The position numbers and the translations under genes were made by a program. From contig JAJRUK010000108.1 of assembly GCA_024277835.1 (NCBI GenBank), positions 1-10,751 on the forward strand: 10,751 nucleotides of DNA, given 5' to 3'. Position 1 is the first letter of the stretch. Every line of letters begins with the position of its first letter. This DNA comes from Planctomycetota bacterium. GTDB taxonomy: Bacteria > Planctomycetota > Phycisphaerae > UBA1845. Positions 1 to 5,633 of the stretch are shown piece by piece. Under the pieces are notes generated by a model that was given only the letters and a program-made list of their open reading frames with translations, ran no database searches and was not told the DNA's origin.

Positions 1-1
1 G

Positions 2-337
2 ATCCGAATCGTCTTCACACTCGCTTTCGGAAAAGAAGCCTTCGGAACCGGCGATATTCACATGATGGCTGCCACCGGCTGTGTGGCGGGTTGGCCGGTC
101 GTGTTGATTGGGTTCCTGCTAACTTGCGCTCTTGCCCTGCTTGGCTGGGTCGCGACGCTTCCGTTCAAACGAACCCGGGCCCTTCCGCTGGGGCCTTGGC
201 TGTCGATCTCGTTCTTGATCGTTGTGATTTTCTTCGATTTCATCCTGCAATGGCCTGTCGTTGAAAGAGTTATACCCCTCACCGAGTGGTATCTCTCCAG
301 CAATTCACAGGTTGCTGCTCTGGGAGTCCACGGATGA
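2..337 (+). CDS. Prepilin peptidase (type A24), C-terminal part, cut by window start
   Basis: The frame is open from base 2 and ends at TGA 335-337, so only the last 111 residues are present. The visible part contains FGTGD (bases 41-55) followed by IHMMAATGCVAGW. This fits the GxGD motif of type IV prepilin peptidases (PilD/GspO family), whose aspartate is the second catalytic Asp of this aspartic membrane protease. After it come hydrophobic stretches typical of the family's last membrane helices and a LPLGPWLS segment matching the family's 'lPFGPfla' motif. Family role: cleaves the leader of type IV pilin-like or type II secretion pseudopilin precursors at the inner membrane and often methylates the new N-terminus. 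The first catalytic Asp and any N-terminal methylase domain lie outside the window. The stop overlaps the ATG of the next gene (ATGA), suggesting translational coupling. Confidence 0.85.
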   Translation: MRIVFTLAFGKEAFGTGDIHMMAATGCVAGWPVVLIGFLLTCALALLGWVATLPFKRTRALPLGPWLSISFLIVVIFFDFILQWPVVERVIPLTEWYLSSNSQVAALGVHG

Positions 338-756
338 ACCTTGCACTGAAACGGGTCAAGGTCTATGCTCAGGTCGCGTTGGTGGGGCTGTTGGTTTGCG
401 TGATTGCGTGGGTTCTTTTCAAGAATCGAAAGAACGAAGTGGCGTTCTGGTTCTTCGGATTCACAGACCCGACGAAAAAGTACAACATCGTCTGGGTGTT
501 GGCGTGGACCGCGAGCAGCACGCTCGCCATCGCACGGATTTTCTGGTTCGCCCGCGGACTGTGGCGCAATTTCCGAGAGTTGCGTCGCGCCGACCAGGTC
601 GCCGCTGCGACGCAGGCCCAGAAAGAGCGTTCGAACGAACTGGAAGACAAACAGCGAGAGCTGGACGAGAAGCTCAAATCGCTCGAAGCCAAAACAGACA
701 CCGACGGGGAAGAACCTTCGCAAGATTCAACAGCTCCAAAGGAGAACGACGAATGA
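334..756 (+). CDS. Small LapA-like inner-membrane protein with C-terminal coiled coil
   Basis: A 140-residue protein. The ATG at 334 overlaps the preceding stop, and GGGAG at 322-326 lies seven bases upstream, so this start is preferred over an in-frame ATG at 286 inside the peptidase gene. Two hydrophobic helices are visible (about residues 10-29 and 52-73), separated by a short loop containing FKNRKNEVAFWFFGF. A basic, charged helix follows, rich in Glu, Lys, Arg and Gln (about 80-120), with heptad-like spacing, and the tail is acidic. This layout resembles the LapA domain (formerly DUF1049; LPS assembly protein A), in which two helices anchor a cytoplasmic coiled coil. Assignment to that family is from layout and composition only, and the function here is unknown. 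Its position between a prepilin peptidase and an envelope lipoprotein suggests an envelope role. Confidence 0.75.
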   Translation: MNLALKRVKVYAQVALVGLLVCVIAWVLFKNRKNEVAFWFFGFTDPTKKYNIVWVLAWTASSTLAIARIFWFARGLWRNFRELRRADQVAAATQAQKERSNELEDKQRELDEKLKSLEAKTDTDGEEPSQDSTAPKENDE

Positions 757-1427
757 CAAGGCGAGCAACTTTAATTACGACCCTTATCGCGACGACTGTC
801 GTCACCTCCGGGTGTACGACAAACAAGAAAACCGAACTGACCATGCTCCAGGAACGCAACCAGGAGTTAACGACGAGGCTGAACCGTTCCTACGCGGACC
901 TCGAGTCTGCCATGCGTGAACGCAACAACTTCAACACGCGCCTCGCATCCGCGATGCAGGACGTCAACTCGCTCCAATCCCAACTCGCCAATCAACCTGA
1001 ACCGCTCGCCGCCCCCGCTGGCTGGACCGCTGTTCCAGGGGGTGCGATGATTGCAATCGAAAGCGGCGTCCTGTTTGCACCTGGAAGGGCAGTCCTCAGA
1101 CCCCAGGCTCAAAAGACGCTGGACGCCGTCGTCAGCACGCTTCAGGGCGAATACGGCGATAAGGACATTCTCGTCTTTGGACACACCGACAACACGCCGA
1201 TCAAAAAAAGCGGATGGAAAGACAACTGGCAGCTAAGCTCTGAGCGAGCGCTCGCCGTCGTGCGATTCCTCGCCGGACGAAGCGTCTCACCCGACCGCCT
1301 CGCCGCCTGCGGAGCGGGCGAGTATCGCCCGAAATTGTCTAACAGCACCGAACCCAACCGAACAGCCAATCGCCGCGTCGAGATTTTTGCCCTCACCGCA
1401 CAACCGGGCACCGGACGCACGCCGTAG
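753..1427 (+). CDS. OmpA/Pal/MotB-type peptidoglycan-binding lipoprotein
   Basis: A 224-residue protein starting at ATG 753, which overlaps the previous stop (ATGA) and has AAAGGAG (738-744) eight bases upstream. A longer open frame back to 261 is only read-through over the upstream genes. The N-terminus has a basic start, a hydrophobic stretch and TSGC at residues 18-21, a slightly atypical lipobox with Thr at -3, so Cys21 is the probable lipidation site. Residues 27-80 are polar and Gln/Glu/Arg-rich, likely coiled coil. The OmpA C-terminal domain spans about 100-215: LFAPGRAVL (107-115), GHTDN (143-147), NWQLSSERA (158-166) and NRRVEI (206-211). These match the family's peptidoglycan-binding signatures, and the NWQLS form also recalls MotB-like members. 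Likely role: tethering an envelope layer to peptidoglycan. It is the last gene of its operon, followed by the 1565-1601 terminator. Confidence 0.9.
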   Translation: MTRRATLITTLIATTVVTSGCTTNKKTELTMLQERNQELTTRLNRSYADLESAMRERNNFNTRLASAMQDVNSLQSQLANQPEPLAAPAGWTAVPGGAMIAIESGVLFAPGRAVLRPQAQKTLDAVVSTLQGEYGDKDILVFGHTDNTPIKKSGWKDNWQLSSERALAVVRFLAGRSVSPDRLAACGAGEYRPKLSNSTEPNRTANRRVEIFALTAQPGTGRTP

Positions 1428-1466
1428 TGCTTTGCTAGCGCTAACGCTTCGGGTTCATTTGTCCGA

Positions 1467-1492
1467 TCAGAGCCGCGACCGTGAGGGAGCGA
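1467..1492 (+). repeat. Repeat R copy 1 (left of SMUG1 gene)
   Basis: This 26-base stretch (core GAGCCGCGACCGTGAGGGAG from 1470) is matched perfectly in inverted orientation at 2428-2453. The first 23 bases of its core, from 1470, are matched 20/23 in the same orientation at 2344-2366. It lies in the gap between the OmpA-type gene and the terminator. I recall similar CCGCGACCGTGAGGG-type intergenic repeats from planctomycete genomes, but that is memory, not a search. Confidence 0.75.
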
Positions 1493-1564
1493 ACATCGCG
1501 AACCCGAACAATAAGGTGCAACAAATCATCATCAACGCGTGACGAATCAACATCGAATCTCAAG

Positions 1565-1601
1565 CAAGCCCGTGATCCGACAATCGCGGGCTTGTTCCTT
1601 T
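1565..1601 (+). terminator. Rho-independent terminator after the peptidase-LapA-OmpA operon
   Basis: Left arm CAAGCCCGTGA (1565-1575), 8-base loop (1576-1583), right arm TCGCGGGCTTG (1584-1594): eleven pairs with one G-T. The tail TTCCTTT (1595-1601) follows. The GC-rich stem plus pyrimidine/T tail is a typical intrinsic terminator for the plus-strand operon ending at 1427. It is unusually far (about 140 bases) from that stop and only 19 bases ahead of the next start codon, so it could also act as an attenuator for the SMUG1 gene. Confidence 0.7.
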
Positions 1602-1620
1602 GAACATCGGATCGCGAACC

Positions 1621-2358
1621 GTGGCCAAGACGCTCATCGAGATCACCGACAAACTCGCCCAACGATTGAAACGGCATCAATTCCCCGCGCCGGTCTCGCA
1701 CGTCTACAACCCGCTCATCTACGCAAGAGCAATGTACGCCCAATACCTCAACCGCTTCGGATCGGGCACGCGCGAGATTGTCCTTCTAGGGATGAACCCA
1801 GGCCCGTGGGGGATGGTGCAAACCGGCGTCCCCTTTGGCGAGGTGGGCATTGTCAAGAACTGGTTAAAACTCGACGCCGACGTGAAGAAACCAATCAACG
1901 AACACGCCAAAGTCCCCGTTCGAGGTTTGGATTGTCCGCGCAGCGAAGTCAGCGGCGCTCGCCTGTGGGGATGGGCGAAAGAAACCTACAAAACGCCAAA
2001 ACGGTTCTTCAAACAATTCTTCGTTATCAACTATTGCCCGCTCGCGTTTCTGATTGAGTCCGGGCGCAACTTCACGCCCGACAAGTTACCCGCCGACTCG
2101 CGAAAAAGGCTTGAGGAGGTTTGCGATAGCGCCCTTCGCGAAATGATCGACCTGCTGAAACCCCGCCTCGTCATTGGCGTCGGTGCGTTCGCCGAAAAAA
2201 GAGCAACAATCGCACTCAGCGGACTCGACCTGACGATCGCACGAATCCTTCACCCCAGTCCGGCAAGCCCCGCCGCCAACCGAGGCTGGTCGCGCCAGGC
2301 GGTCGCCCAACTCCAAGACATCGGCGTCGACCTACCTGAAACCGAGCCGCGCCCGTAA
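1621..2358 (+). CDS. SMUG1-type single-strand-selective uracil-DNA glycosylase
   Basis: A 245-residue protein. It excises uracil (and in characterised relatives some oxidised pyrimidines) from DNA, starting base excision repair. The SMUG1 motifs are all visible: GMNPGPWGMVQTGVPFGEV (57-75), with the Asn expected for the active site at 59; SEVSGARLWGW (108-118); FFVINYCPLAFL (133-144); SGRNFTP (147-153); and HPSPASPAANRGW (211-223), with the catalytic-loop His at 211. The match to the vertebrate SMUG1 pattern is close and nearly full length. GTG 1621 is chosen because the only other in-frame start, TTG 1600, sits in the T tail of the terminator. No strong ribosome binding site is seen for either, so the start is uncertain. 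The last codons and stop lie inside a repeat copy (2344-2366). It converges on the glycosyltransferase gene. Confidence 0.92.
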   Translation: MAKTLIEITDKLAQRLKRHQFPAPVSHVYNPLIYARAMYAQYLNRFGSGTREIVLLGMNPGPWGMVQTGVPFGEVGIVKNWLKLDADVKKPINEHAKVPVRGLDCPRSEVSGARLWGWAKETYKTPKRFFKQFFVINYCPLAFLIESGRNFTPDKLPADSRKRLEEVCDSALREMIDLLKPRLVIGVGAFAEKRATIALSGLDLTIARILHPSPASPAANRGWSRQAVAQLQDIGVDLPETEPRP

Positions 2359-2366
2359 GGAAGCGA
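2344..2366 (+). repeat. Repeat R copy 2, overlapping the end of the SMUG1 gene
   Basis: Twenty of 23 bases match 1470-1492 in the same orientation; the differences are at 2352, 2357 and 2361. It covers the last four codons (Glu-Pro-Arg-Pro) and the TAA stop (2356-2358) of the SMUG1 gene. In copy 1 the same place reads TGA, so either version gives a stop in this frame. Confidence 0.65.
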
Positions 2367-2373
2367 CATCTCA

Positions 2374-2393
2374 GCGCCGCACGGTAGTGGCGC
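2374..2393 (+). terminator. Weak stem-loop after SMUG1, possible terminator
   Basis: GCGCCGC (2374-2380) pairs with GTGGCGC (2387-2393), seven pairs with one G-T, around a 6-base loop. It is followed by GTTTCCTCC, a poor T-tract. It sits between convergent genes, where a terminator is expected, but the tail is weak. Confidence 0.3.
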
Positions 2394-2427
2394 GTTTCCT
2401 CCCGGACAGTACAAACGTTCAACGAAC

Positions 2428-2453
2428 TCGCTCCCTCACGGTCGCGGCTCTGA
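2428..2453 (-). repeat. Repeat R copy 3, inverted
   Basis: This is the exact reverse complement of 1467-1492 (26 of 26). It lies just beyond the glycosyltransferase stop. With copy 2 (2344-2366) it forms a long imperfect inverted repeat around a 61-base spacer, so an RNA from either strand of this convergent gap could fold into a large hairpin. This may serve as a two-way transcription end, which is inference. Confidence 0.75.
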
Positions 2454-2479
2454 AAACCGACTTCGCGCGTAACGCAACA

Positions 2480-3649
2480 CTACGCCATCACCTCGCGATA
2501 GATCGACGCATACGCATCGAACGTCGCATCAATATGCCAACGATCATCAACGTCGCGCGACGCTCGCTCGCCCAAACGCCGCGATAGCGATCGATCGGTC
2601 AGGGCAGCACGAATCGCACCCGCAAGCGCGACCGCGTTTCCATAAGGCACAACCAACCCGTTGACACCGTCCCGAATCAAGTCCCGACACCCCGGCACAT
2701 CCGTCGTAACGATCGCCTTCCCCGCTGCCATCGCCTCGAGCAGCGCATTGGGCAGCCCCTCCGTCCGCGATGGAAACACAAACGCATCCACAGACTTCAG
2801 CAGCGACGGCACATCATTTCTAGAACCAAGAAAGTGAACGCTCGCATTTAATCCGCGAGCAAGCAAATCCCCCTCAAGCTGTTCACGAAGAGGCCCATCT
2901 CCGGCAAGCAATAAATGAGCATCGACCGCCGCGCGAACCCGCGCGAACGCATCCAGCAAGACCCCAAGTCCCTTCACCGGATCAAGTCGACCCACCCAGA
3001 GCGCCGTCAGCGCTCCCGCCGGAATCCCAAGAGACGTCAAATCAAACGGAGCAGCAGAGCGTATCCGCGACGGATCAATTCCGCCCTTCACCAGTCGAAG
3101 TCGACTCATCGGAATCCGCGCCCGCTCGCACAAATGCTCAACCACCGACGGCGAATTGCCAATCGTGAATCGACAATCGACATGCGTAAACCGATCCACC
3201 CAGAGGTGCCACGTCCGCTCCACCTCGACCGTCTGAATTTCGCAAACAACGCGATCCGCAGGAAAATCCGCCATCCGCGCCGCAAACCGCGACGCAAGAT
3301 TCGCATGAAACAAAAGGGAATGCACAACCCCCGAACGATGCTCGCGCACAATCGCCGCGAGACGACCCATCACACGAACATCAAACCTGCAGCACGCCCC
3401 GCAATCGTAAACCTCAACCCCATCTTCGCGCATCATCTCGCCGACCGGACCCGCCGGTGCAAGCGAAACGACCGCACAACGAAACCCCCGCCCGCGCATC
3501 GCCCCCACAAGTCGCCGAAGATGCAAAGGAACCCCGCCGATCTCAAGATCGGTAATCACATAGAGAATATCAAGCCGTTGATCCAAGAGGGAGTCCGCGC
3601 AAGAAAAACGCCGGTCAGTAATCCCGCCGCGAGAAAAGCCACATCGCAA
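2480..3649 (-). CDS. Family-4 (GT-B fold) glycosyltransferase
   Basis: Up to 389 residues. It most likely transfers a sugar from a nucleotide-sugar donor to an envelope or extracellular glycan; donor and acceptor cannot be read. Numbering from ATG 3649: acceptor-side Rossmann start LDILYVITDLEIGGVPLHLR (26-45) with the Gly pair at 38-39; donor-domain WVGRLDPVKG (218-227) with Arg221 and Lys226; LLLAGDGP (246-253); and the E-x7-E motif TEGLPNALLEAMAAG (296-310, Glu297 and Glu305) that binds the donor. All fit GT4/Glycos_transf_1. The start is uncertain. ATG 3649 is the only ATG ahead of the fold but lies inside the permease gene (35-base overlap) and gives a non-conserved leader. TTG 3586 would give 368 residues starting MDQRLDILYVI and avoid the overlap. 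It is the last gene of the miaA-ABC run. Confidence 0.88.
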   Translation of the reverse strand: MRCGFSRGGITDRRFSCADSLLDQRLDILYVITDLEIGGVPLHLRRLVGAMRGRGFRCAVVSLAPAGPVGEMMREDGVEVYDCGACCRFDVRVMGRLAAIVREHRSGVVHSLLFHANLASRFAARMADFPADRVVCEIQTVEVERTWHLWVDRFTHVDCRFTIGNSPSVVEHLCERARIPMSRLRLVKGGIDPSRIRSAAPFDLTSLGIPAGALTALWVGRLDPVKGLGVLLDAFARVRAAVDAHLLLAGDGPLREQLEGDLLARGLNASVHFLGSRNDVPSLLKSVDAFVFPSRTEGLPNALLEAMAAGKAIVTTDVPGCRDLIRDGVNGLVVPYGNAVALAGAIRAALTDRSLSRRLGERASRDVDDRWHIDATFDAYASIYREVMA

Positions 3650-4544
3650 TCAACACCACAACCGCCTCGAACGCAAGCGATGAACCGATCGTGTAATAAG
3701 CAGGAATCGCAGCACGATCGCGCTCCACACGCTCCGCCCACTTTAGCGTCTCTTGTGAATCCGGGTCTTCGTACGCAAACAGCTCCGAAGAACTGGCCGC
3801 CCTCGCCCACTGCTTCGCCTTGATCGTAATATCCGACGTGTTGGGCAACCCCCACCGCGCGACGCGAGACGCGTTGTACGCGGTTCGATACTCCTGCCAC
3901 GAAGGGTTCGCCGCGAATTGATCGTCCGTTATCTGAACACCTGCGAAAAAGACCCACGCGCCGAGCGTCACAAGAACGGCTGCGATGCTTGAACGAGTCG
4001 GAATCGCAACCAACACCGAGACGCAATACACGTAACTAAATAGCAGCACCACAAGCGGAATCGAAAGAAGATACCCCGGCAGCCACACCCCCCACCGCAT
4101 CCCGCAAACAAGAAACGTCAACCCGACAAAAACCGTCGCATGAAAACCAACGAATACCATGCTCCCCATATACTTACCCAAAAAGAGTTGCCACCGTGCG
4201 ATCGGCTTGGAGAGCATCACGTCGATCGTCCCGCGCTGCATCAAGCTCGGCATGAAACCCGCCGTTGCGATCAGCGCAAGAATCACGCCAACCCAACCGA
4301 GAACGGTGTCCATGATGAGATCGACAACAATCAGCGCAATAAAGTCCTTGCGCAGCTTGCCGCCAATCGTAAAGACGTCCGTGTCGATTTCCCAGGTCCC
4401 AAACAAAATCGAAACCTTGTTTGGCTCGAAGCTAAAGCAAAACATCCCCCCCGCAACCGCCAGCGAAATCAGCAGCATCACCCAGAAGATCTTCCGATCC
4501 AGGGATTCGCGAAAACTATCGAATACCAGTGCCCAAAACTGCAT
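3615..4544 (-). CDS. ABC-2 family transporter permease
   Basis: A 309-residue inner-membrane protein. Hydrophobic segments are seen near residues 20-38, 78-100, 127-147, 155-180, 186-203 and 283-303, six helices as usual for an ABC-2 (exporter-type) membrane subunit. Between helices 2 and 3, residues 105-126 (GTIDVMLSKPIARWQLFLGK and on) match the cytoplasmic coupling segment of this family ('L.SKPI.R....lGK'). A large polar region at 204-280, between helices 5 and 6, would form an external domain. The C-terminus SRRDY is common in this family. The start is 27 bases after the ATPase stop; GGTGAG lies seven bases upstream of the ATG on the minus strand and could serve as the ribosome binding site. 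It pairs with the ATPase encoded at 4572-5633. The substrate cannot be told from sequence. Confidence 0.88.
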   Translation of the reverse strand: MQFWALVFDSFRESLDRKIFWVMLLISLAVAGGMFCFSFEPNKVSILFGTWEIDTDVFTIGGKLRKDFIALIVVDLIMDTVLGWVGVILALIATAGFMPSLMQRGTIDVMLSKPIARWQLFLGKYMGSMVFVGFHATVFVGLTFLVCGMRWGVWLPGYLLSIPLVVLLFSYVYCVSVLVAIPTRSSIAAVLVTLGAWVFFAGVQITDDQFAANPSWQEYRTAYNASRVARWGLPNTSDITIKAKQWARAASSSELFAYEDPDSQETLKWAERVERDRAAIPAYYTIGSSLAFEAVVVLIAMWLFSRRDY

Positions 4545-4571
4545 CAGTGTCTCACCGTGTCACTCGACCGC

Positions 4572-5633
4572 TCATGACGACGTCGGTCTCGCCGCAGGCG
4601 GATGATTTCCGCCAGCATGCGCATCCGCACCCATCGCCTCAACAAGAATATCTTCCAGACTAAACCGATGCGGCGAAACCGACTCAATCATCGCCCCACC
4701 GCTACGCAACAAGTCAATAGCCTCGTTCACTTTCGCAAGGTTATGCCCGGGAATCGACACCATCCCCGACCTCAACCCCGACCCCGACCCCAACTTTAAC
4801 CCCGACCGCCCGTCCGACGAAACCCCCGACTTCAACTCCGACCCTGCCCCTAGCCCCGCCTCAACCGTCGCCCCCATCTCGGCGAGCTTAGCGAGGGCAG
4901 CCGAACAGTCGCCCGTAAACGCAATCTTGTATTCGACCGTATGGTCCGTCAGCTCGCGAAGCGTCCCCTGCCTCGCAACAAGCCCATCCACCAGAATCGT
5001 CACCCGATCGCAAACCATTTCCAACTCGCTCAACAGATGCGAGTTAAGAAAAATCGTCGTGCCCTTGCTACGAAGATCCTGAAGAAGCTCGCGCACGTCG
5101 CGACGACCCACCGGGTCCAGCCCGTCGGTCGGCTCATCGAGCACAACAAGCTCCGGATCGTTCATCAGCGCCTGCGCGATCCCCAACCGCTGCAACATCC
5201 CCTTTGAATACTTATCAATCCGCGCGTCCGCCCACTTTGTCAGACCCACACGATCTAGCAACTCTGGCGCACGCTGGCGACGCCGATCCCGCGGAACCTT
5301 CGCCAGCGAAGCGTAATAATCAAGCAACTGAGCACCCGTCAGATAACCCGGAAACCGATGACTCTCCGGAAGATACCCCGTCACCGCAAGCTTTCCCCGA
5401 TGACCGATGGGCCGACCAAGAATCGTCCCGTACGCCCGCGTCGCGCGAACCACCGTCATCATGATCTTAACCAACGTCGTTTTTCCCGCACCGTTGGGAC
5501 CAAGAAGACCAAAGATTTCCCCAGCACCAACTTGGATATTCACCCCGCGAAGTGCATGAACACTGCGGCCATACGTCTTGCGAACGTCGATCAAATCGAC
5601 CGCCCAGTTGGTCATCTCAGTTACATTGACCAT
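4572..5633 (-). CDS. ABC transporter ATP-binding protein (ABC-2 exporter type)
   Basis: A 353-residue ATPase powering the neighbouring permease. Motifs: Walker A GPNGAGKTT (45-53); GYLPES at the Q-loop position (86-91), with Glu as often seen in this subfamily; signature YSKGMLQR (142-149); Walker B LVVLDEP (162-168) then TDGLDP; and H-loop NSHLLSE (197-203). After the nucleotide-binding domain comes a C-terminal extension (about 225-353) with a conserved-looking end, FSLEDILVEAMG. Residues 259-292 are an unusual Gly/Ser/Leu/Lys-rich, repeat-like insert encoded by a G-rich tract. ATG 5633 is preferred because GAGG sits six bases upstream; it overlaps the end of miaA by 13 bases, indicating coupling. 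Metal, lipid, drug or glycan export are all possible; the adjacent glycosyltransferase hints at the envelope but does not settle it. Confidence 0.92.
   Translation of the reverse strand: MVNVTEMTNWAVDLIDVRKTYGRSVHALRGVNIQVGAGEIFGLLGPNGAGKTTLVKIMMTVVRATRAYGTILGRPIGHRGKLAVTGYLPESHRFPGYLTGAQLLDYYASLAKVPRDRRRQRAPELLDRVGLTKWADARIDKYSKGMLQRLGIAQALMNDPELVVLDEPTDGLDPVGRRDVRELLQDLRSKGTTIFLNSHLLSELEMVCDRVTILVDGLVARQGTLRELTDHTVEYKIAFTGDCSAALAKLAEMGATVEAGLGAGSELKSGVSSDGRSGLKLGSGSGLRSGMVSIPGHNLAKVNEAIDLLRSGGAMIESVSPHRFSLEDILVEAMGADAHAGGNHPPAARPTSS
4764..4803 (-). repeat. G-rich tract in ABC ATPase gene with quadruplex potential
   Basis: The plus strand has five C4 runs (4764-4767, 4776-4779, 4782-4785, 4788-4791, 4800-4803), so the coding strand and mRNA carry five G4 runs with spacers of 8, 2, 2 and 8 bases. 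The surrounding DNA up to about 4860 repeats CCCCGA-like units more loosely. It encodes the Gly/Ser-rich insert of the ATPase and keeps the reading frame. Confidence 0.6.

Noticed and set aside
58..723. Minus-strand open frame (221 codons) opposite the first two genes
   Set aside because: It is antisense to the ATGA-coupled prepilin peptidase and LapA-like genes and has no domain.
261..752. N-terminal extension of the OmpA-type protein
   Set aside because: It overlaps two real genes in another frame; the lipoprotein signal and ribosome binding site fix the start at 753.
2915..3823. Long plus-strand open frame (302 codons) opposite the glycosyltransferase and permease genes
   Set aside because: The translation is Arg/Pro/His-rich with no domain or hydrophobic order, and it lies opposite two genes with clear motifs. 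It is a GC-driven shadow.
4758..4860. Frameshift or pseudogene in the ABC ATPase at the G-rich tract
   Set aside because: The frame stays open through the tract and the expected C-terminal segment follows, so it is an in-frame insert.
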